Origin: Parelusimicrobium sp031549165
Lineage (GTDB): Bacteria > Elusimicrobiota > Elusimicrobia > Elusimicrobiales > Elusimicrobiaceae
Length of the DNA: 8,570 bases
Reading direction: 5' to 3'
NCBI GenBank assembly: GCA_031549165.1
Contig: JAVBQE010000046.1
Span: 1-8,570 of the forward strand
Under the pieces are notes generated by a model. That model was not told the origin of the DNA. It did no database searches and saw nothing but the letters and a program-made list of their open reading frames with translations. Every line of letters starts with the position of its first letter. Positions within the stretch are counted from its first letter, which is position 1. The position numbers were made by a program, and so were the translations under genes. Of this stretch, positions 5,860 to 8,570 are shown one piece after another.

Positions 5860-6908
5860 CACAAGAAATTGTAGTTTCTGGCATGCGCCCTACGGGCAAA
5901 TTACATTTGGGTAATTACCTGGGCGCGCTTAAGAACTGGATTAATTTGCAGGACAAATATAAATGCTTTTACTTCGTGGCGGACTATCACGCATTAACCA
6001 CCGCCTACGACCGCACGGAAAACATTGTAGCTAACTCCGAAGAGATGATTATAGACTGGCTTACCGCCGGGCTGGACCCCAAAAAATGCACGCTGTTCGT
6101 GCAGTCCAACGTGCCAGCTATAAGCGAGCTTACCTTGCTCCTCGGCATGATAACGCCGCTCGGCGGCCTTCTTAGAAACCCGGCTTACAAAGAACAATTA
6201 ACAGAAATTTTTAAGAAAAAATTCTCCGGCGACGAGGCCAAAATGTCCTTAATGAACAAAATGGGCGAACTTAGCGAAGCGGAAATTAACGAACTGTCCA
6301 CCTTCGGTTTTCTGGGATATCCCGTGTTGATGGCGACGGACATTTTAATACACAACGCCTCCTACGTTCCCGTCGGGAAAGACCAGGAGATACACCTTGA
6401 AATCGCGCGCGAAATTGTGCGCAAGTTTAACTCTTTTTACGGAGACGTTTTAGTAGAGCCTAAGGCGTTGTTTACCAAAGTCTCACGCGTGCCCGGCCTG
6501 GACGGACGCAAGATGAGCAAAAGCTACGGCAACACCATTGAGCTGGGCGAAGATATTGATTCCGTCAGAAAAAAAGTGATGGCAATGTTTACAGACCCCA
6601 ACAAAAAACGCGCCAATGACCCCGGAAACCCAGACGGCTGTGTGGTATATGCCTTTCACACCATTTATAACCCCGCTTATGAGAAACGCTGCGAAGAATG
6701 TAAGGCCGGCGCTCTGGGCTGCATGCAATGTAAAAAAGATTTATTTGCCCTTATGGAAGGCGAGCTTAAAGAATTTTGTGACAGAAGAAAACTTTTCTCC
6801 TCGGACCGCGCGCAGATACGCGCTATAATGGCAGGGGAAAATGCTGAGGCAAATGCTTCCGCCAATGCCACGCTTGAAAAAGTAAAACGTGCCATGAGGC
6901 TGAAATGA
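5856..6908 (+). CDS. trpS: Tryptophanyl-tRNA synthetase, with a Cys cluster like Fe-S-containing TrpRS
   Basis: A class I synthetase charging tRNA-Trp. The 350 residues contain the HIGH-type signature (PTGKLHLGN, 12-20), the Rossmann fold with FYFVADYHALTT (38-49), and KMSKS (219-223). Tryptophan- and ATP-site elements such as GYPVLMATDILIHNA (154-168) and VPVGKDQEIHLE (171-182) are present. Near the C-terminal domain are C262, C279, C282, C289 and C292. C282-x6-C289-x2-C292 matches the last three ligands of the [4Fe-4S] TrpRS described from Thermotoga maritima. C262 is 19 residues before C282, where the Thermotoga motif has 22. A metal site is therefore likely, though iron-sulfur versus zinc cannot be decided from sequence. 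The ATG overlaps the M50 stop (ATGA), and the stop overlaps the scpA start the same way, so translation is probably coupled. There is no separate promoter or strong ribosome binding site. Confidence 0.97.
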   Translation: MTQEIVVSGMRPTGKLHLGNYLGALKNWINLQDKYKCFYFVADYHALTTAYDRTENIVANSEEMIIDWLTAGLDPKKCTLFVQSNVPAISELTLLLGMITPLGGLLRNPAYKEQLTEIFKKKFSGDEAKMSLMNKMGELSEAEINELSTFGFLGYPVLMATDILIHNASYVPVGKDQEIHLEIAREIVRKFNSFYGDVLVEPKALFTKVSRVPGLDGRKMSKSYGNTIELGEDIDSVRKKVMAMFTDPNKKRANDPGNPDGCVVYAFHTIYNPAYEKRCEECKAGALGCMQCKKDLFALMEGELKEFCDRRKLFSSDRAQIRAIMAGENAEANASANATLEKVKRAMRLK

Positions 6909-7726
6909 ACAAGGCTGAATTAAATATTCATATAGATGTATTTGAAGGCCCGTTGGACCTGCTTTTGCATTTAATAAAGAAGGACAATTTGGATATTTAC
7001 GACATTAATATCTCGGAAATTACAAAGCAATACCTTGAATATTTAGACGTGATGAAAGACTTAAATTTAGAAATTGCAGGTGAGTTTTTGGTAATGGCCA
7101 GCACGCTTATGCAGATAAAGGCAAAGACGCTTTTGCCCTCGCAAGCACCCACCACTGAGGCGGACGGGCCTAACCCCACGCAAGACCTTATTAATAAAAT
7201 AGTAGAATACCAGAAGTTTAAGGAAGCGGGCAAATTTTTGGAAGATAAGTTTGACGGGCAAAAAGATTTTTTTTACAAACAAGCGCCTATTTTTGACTCG
7301 GGTGAGCGCGTGCTTAATTTGCAGATGTTTGACCTTTTGGCCGCCGTTAAACGCGCTTTTGATAAGTTGGAAGAAAAAGAACGCGTGGAGCTTCTTAAAT
7401 TTGAAGAGTACCCTATAGAAAGGAAGATGGACAAAATTGTAGCTATGTTTGAGAGAAGAGAATGGGTGCTTTTAGACGACATTTTTGTGGGCGAAACGAA
7501 AAAACGCGGTATAATAACTTGCTTTTTAGCCATGCTTGAGCTTATGAAAATAAGAAAAATAATGGCCCGCCAGGACGAGAAGAACGCAGAAATAAGAATT
7601 TATTTAAACCCCGAAAATAAAGACGCAAACTATAAAGAACTCTTCCAAAAACAGCAGGAAGGGGAAAATAATAAGCAGGAAGAAAAAACTGAGACAGAAG
7701 AAAAGCCTGCTGAGGCAGTTGCATAA
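6905..7726 (+). CDS. scpA: Segregation and condensation protein A (kleisin)
   Basis: The kleisin subunit that bridges the SMC heads and, with ScpB, forms the bacterial condensin for chromosome compaction and segregation. 273 residues. The N-terminal SMC-neck-binding domain is typical: FEGPLDLLLHLIKKDNLDIYDI (13-34), ITKQYLEYL (39-47), LVMASTLMQIKAKTLLP (62-78). The central linker (about 95-165) is where ScpB binds. The C-terminal winged helix (about 185-232) has ITCFLAMLELMKIRKI (204-219) and binds the SMC cap. The last 30 residues are a low-complexity Glu/Lys/Gln tail ending in EKPAEAVA. The start overlaps trpS by 4 bases. Bases 7711-7720, just before the stop, are repeated exactly at 8089-8098, suggesting that the current stop lies in inserted DNA. 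Without the insert the frame would continue for seven or so codons. Confidence 0.96.
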   Translation: MNKAELNIHIDVFEGPLDLLLHLIKKDNLDIYDINISEITKQYLEYLDVMKDLNLEIAGEFLVMASTLMQIKAKTLLPSQAPTTEADGPNPTQDLINKIVEYQKFKEAGKFLEDKFDGQKDFFYKQAPIFDSGERVLNLQMFDLLAAVKRAFDKLEEKERVELLKFEEYPIERKMDKIVAMFERREWVLLDDIFVGETKKRGIITCFLAMLELMKIRKIMARQDEKNAEIRIYLNPENKDANYKELFQKQQEGENNKQEEKTETEEKPAEAVA

Positions 7727-8098
7727 AATTTGTTCTTTCTTTTACCCTCCCCCTTTGGCGGGTGAGGGTGAAGGTTCGTCGTACAACTTTAAGAGGTGTG
7801 CATCGCTTTGCTTGCATTTTGTTTTATATGAGGCATAGCTGAGTAGTGTTCGCAACCCAACTTTGCTCGTCAAGCTCGCAAAGGCGTTGGCAAAGGGCCG
7901 CGTAGCGGCCCGGCATAGAGCGAAACTTCGTCTTACAGCTGGGGGACACACCGCTACGTTGCGGGGCGTGCTGCCCTTAGGAGCGGGACTGGTAATACAC
8001 TTTTTCGGGCGCGGAATGTCCCCCGTCGGGGTGATTTATGTAGTTATCAATTTGTTTTGGTTGTTTTACCTTTTAGGCAGTTAATGTATGAGGCAGTT
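7711..8098. repeat. 10-base direct repeat TGAGGCAGTT flanking the scpA-scpB gap
   Basis: TGAGGCAGTT occurs at 7711-7720, in the last codons of scpA, and again at 8089-8098. The core AGGCAGTT also occurs at 8075-8082 and 8124-8131, giving four copies around the gap and three within 57 bases before scpB. The outer pair looks like a target-site duplication around a 368-base insert. The extra copies could instead mean a local recombination scar or repeated protein-binding sites. I see no clear terminal inverted repeat. Confidence 0.5.
7895..7911. repeat. Perfect GC hairpin in the scpA-scpB gap
   Basis: GGGCCGC, loop GTA, GCGGCCC: a 7-bp all-GC stem that is palindromic on both strands. No T-run follows on either strand, which argues against a terminator. 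It is typical of the core of an extragenic palindromic repeat. Confidence 0.7.
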
Positions 8099-8133
8099 TT
8101 TCATCTTTTTGTTAATTGAATTTAGGCAGTTGT

Positions 8134-8137
8134 GGAG
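8134..8137 (+). promoter_or_regulatory. Ribosome binding site of scpB
   Basis: GGAG lies 7 bases before the ATG at 8145. Unlike trpS and scpA, scpB has its own clear ribosome binding site, consistent with its being translated independently of scpA. Confidence 0.7.
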
Positions 8138-8144
8138 TTATTAA

Positions 8145-8570
8145 ATGGAAACGGAAAATACAGATTTAGTTAAAACAGAAGACGCTAAAAAAATTATAGA
8201 AAATTTACTTTTTATTACTGACAGGCCGCTCACCATCCGCCGTCTGGCAGAAGTAGTGGAAATAAAGGAAGTAGACGCTGCTGAAATAGTGGCCGCGCTT
8301 CAAAAAGAATTTTATGATACTGCGCGTGCTATCCAAATAGTAGAAATAGGCGGCGGGTTTCAAATGTCTACAAAGCCGGAGTACGGGCGCTGGGTGCGTG
8401 CTTTATATAACGAGAGCGGTACGACCAAACTTTCTAACGCAGCACTTGAAACTTTAGCTATAATAGCCTATAAGCAGCCCATCACCGGGACGGAGATTGA
8501 AAGCATCCGCGGTGTGGACTGCGGCGGCCCGCTGGAAAAAATATTAGAGCGCGGTCTCGTGCGTGCCGTC
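8145..8570 (+). CDS. scpB: Segregation and condensation protein B, 3' part outside window
   Basis: The first 142 residues are visible and the frame is open to the window end; full-length ScpB is usually about 170-230 residues. ScpB dimerises and holds the central part of ScpA in the SMC-ScpAB complex. It has two winged-helix domains. The first (about residues 12-85) starts AKKIIENLLFITDRPLTI, close to the family's usual opening. The second holds the family hallmark NAALETLAIIAYKQPITGTE (98-117), followed by IESIRGVDCGGPLEKILERG, matching the common IRGVDSSGVLRTLLERG pattern. The start ATG has GGAG 7 bases upstream. It is normally adjacent to or overlapping scpA, but here it is 418 bases away across a hairpin-rich segment. 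Whether it is read from the M50-trpS-scpA transcript or from its own promoter is unclear; I see no strong promoter before it. Confidence 0.96.
   Translation, partial: METENTDLVKTEDAKKIIENLLFITDRPLTIRRLAEVVEIKEVDAAEIVAALQKEFYDTARAIQIVEIGGGFQMSTKPEYGRWVRALYNESGTTKLSNAALETLAIIAYKQPITGTEIESIRGVDCGGPLEKILERGLVRAV

Larger units (their letters stand above)
7727..8144. other. Structured non-coding gap between scpA and scpB (418 bases)
   Basis: No convincing gene. The segment about 7744-8031 is GC-richer than its surroundings and packed with inverted repeats. One hairpin is ACCCTC/GAGGGT (7744-7769), with an inner CCC/GGG. A second is CCAACTTTGC with GCAAA-bulge-GTTGG (7857-7890). A third is perfect, GGGCCGC/GCGGCCC with a GTA loop (7895-7911). 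A long-range pair GGGGGACA/TGTCCCCC (7941-7948 with 8017-8024) competes with the local CCCC/GGGG hairpin at 8021-8031. The tail 8040-8144 is T-rich. None of the hairpins is followed by a U-run, so no clear terminator is present. It may be a dispersed intergenic repeat, a small structured RNA or a decayed insertion. Two short open frames here (7863-8084 plus, 7742-7951 minus) lack a ribosome binding site and known motifs. Confidence 0.6.

Noticed and set aside
5994..6895. Minus-strand open frames opposite trpS (5994-6197, 6483-6728, 6677-6895)
   Set aside because: They are antisense to a clearly conserved synthetase gene and have no signals of their own.
7744..7769. ACCCTC/GAGGGT hairpin as rho-independent terminator of scpA
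   Set aside because: The stem is interrupted and is followed by GAAGG rather than a T-run. The T-rich stretch lies before it.
7742..7951. Minus-strand open frame of 69 codons ending in EPSPSPAKGGG
   Set aside because: It lies over palindromic repeat-like DNA on the strand opposite to the operon, and the repetitive ending looks like a translated intergenic repeat. No ribosome binding site.
7863..8084. Plus-strand open frame of 73 codons in the scpA-scpB gap, with a hydrophobic C-terminal end
   Set aside because: It starts at TTG without a ribosome binding site, runs through the GC-rich hairpins, and has no recognisable motif. The hydrophobic end comes from T-rich DNA.
8075..8131. CRISPR-like array from the repeated AGGCAGTT
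   Set aside because: Repeats are only 8-10 bases and unevenly spaced, with no cas genes.

Overview
The window most resembles a chromosome segment from an Elusimicrobiota-type bacterium (the Elusimicrobium gut lineage), or another anaerobic Gram-negative lineage. The clues are a short pilin with a KAFTLIEL leader junction, a PPDK-based glycolytic step, a Cys-rich TrpRS of the type found in anaerobes, secreted orphan proteins, and the order M50 protease - trpS - scpA - scpB. The lineage is inferred from gene style, not from a marker gene. No rRNA, tRNA, CRISPR array, transposase or phage gene is visible.

The left two thirds (about 1-5120) is transcribed leftward (minus strand). In transcription order it holds: a small secreted protein of unknown function (4559-5098); a strong terminator (4512-4554) abutting the start of a type IV pilin-like protein (3980-4495); pyruvate phosphate dikinase (1086-3860) with its own well-formed promoter and a strong terminator (1033-1063); a secreted trypsin-fold protein that has lost its catalytic residues (123-974); and the first codons of another gene (1-68) that run into a G-rich tract at the window edge.

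The right third is transcribed rightward from a divergent intergenic region (5120-5238). A membrane site-2-type metalloprotease, trpS and scpA are joined by two 4-base ATGA overlaps, so they form a tight translationally coupled unit. scpB follows and is cut by the window end. scpA and scpB encode partner subunits of the SMC-ScpAB condensin, but here they are separated by 418 bases of GC-rich, hairpin-rich DNA with no convincing gene. That DNA is flanked by a 10-base direct repeat and looks like an inserted element.

No complete new defence or mobile system is visible. The observations most worth following are the dead trypsin-like protein, the structured insert between scpA and scpB, the Cys motif of TrpRS that fits an iron-sulfur cluster, the probable leaderless pilin mRNA, the paired palindromes in the ppdK leader, and the G13 tract inside the start of a reading frame (either a switchable tract or a sequencing artefact).
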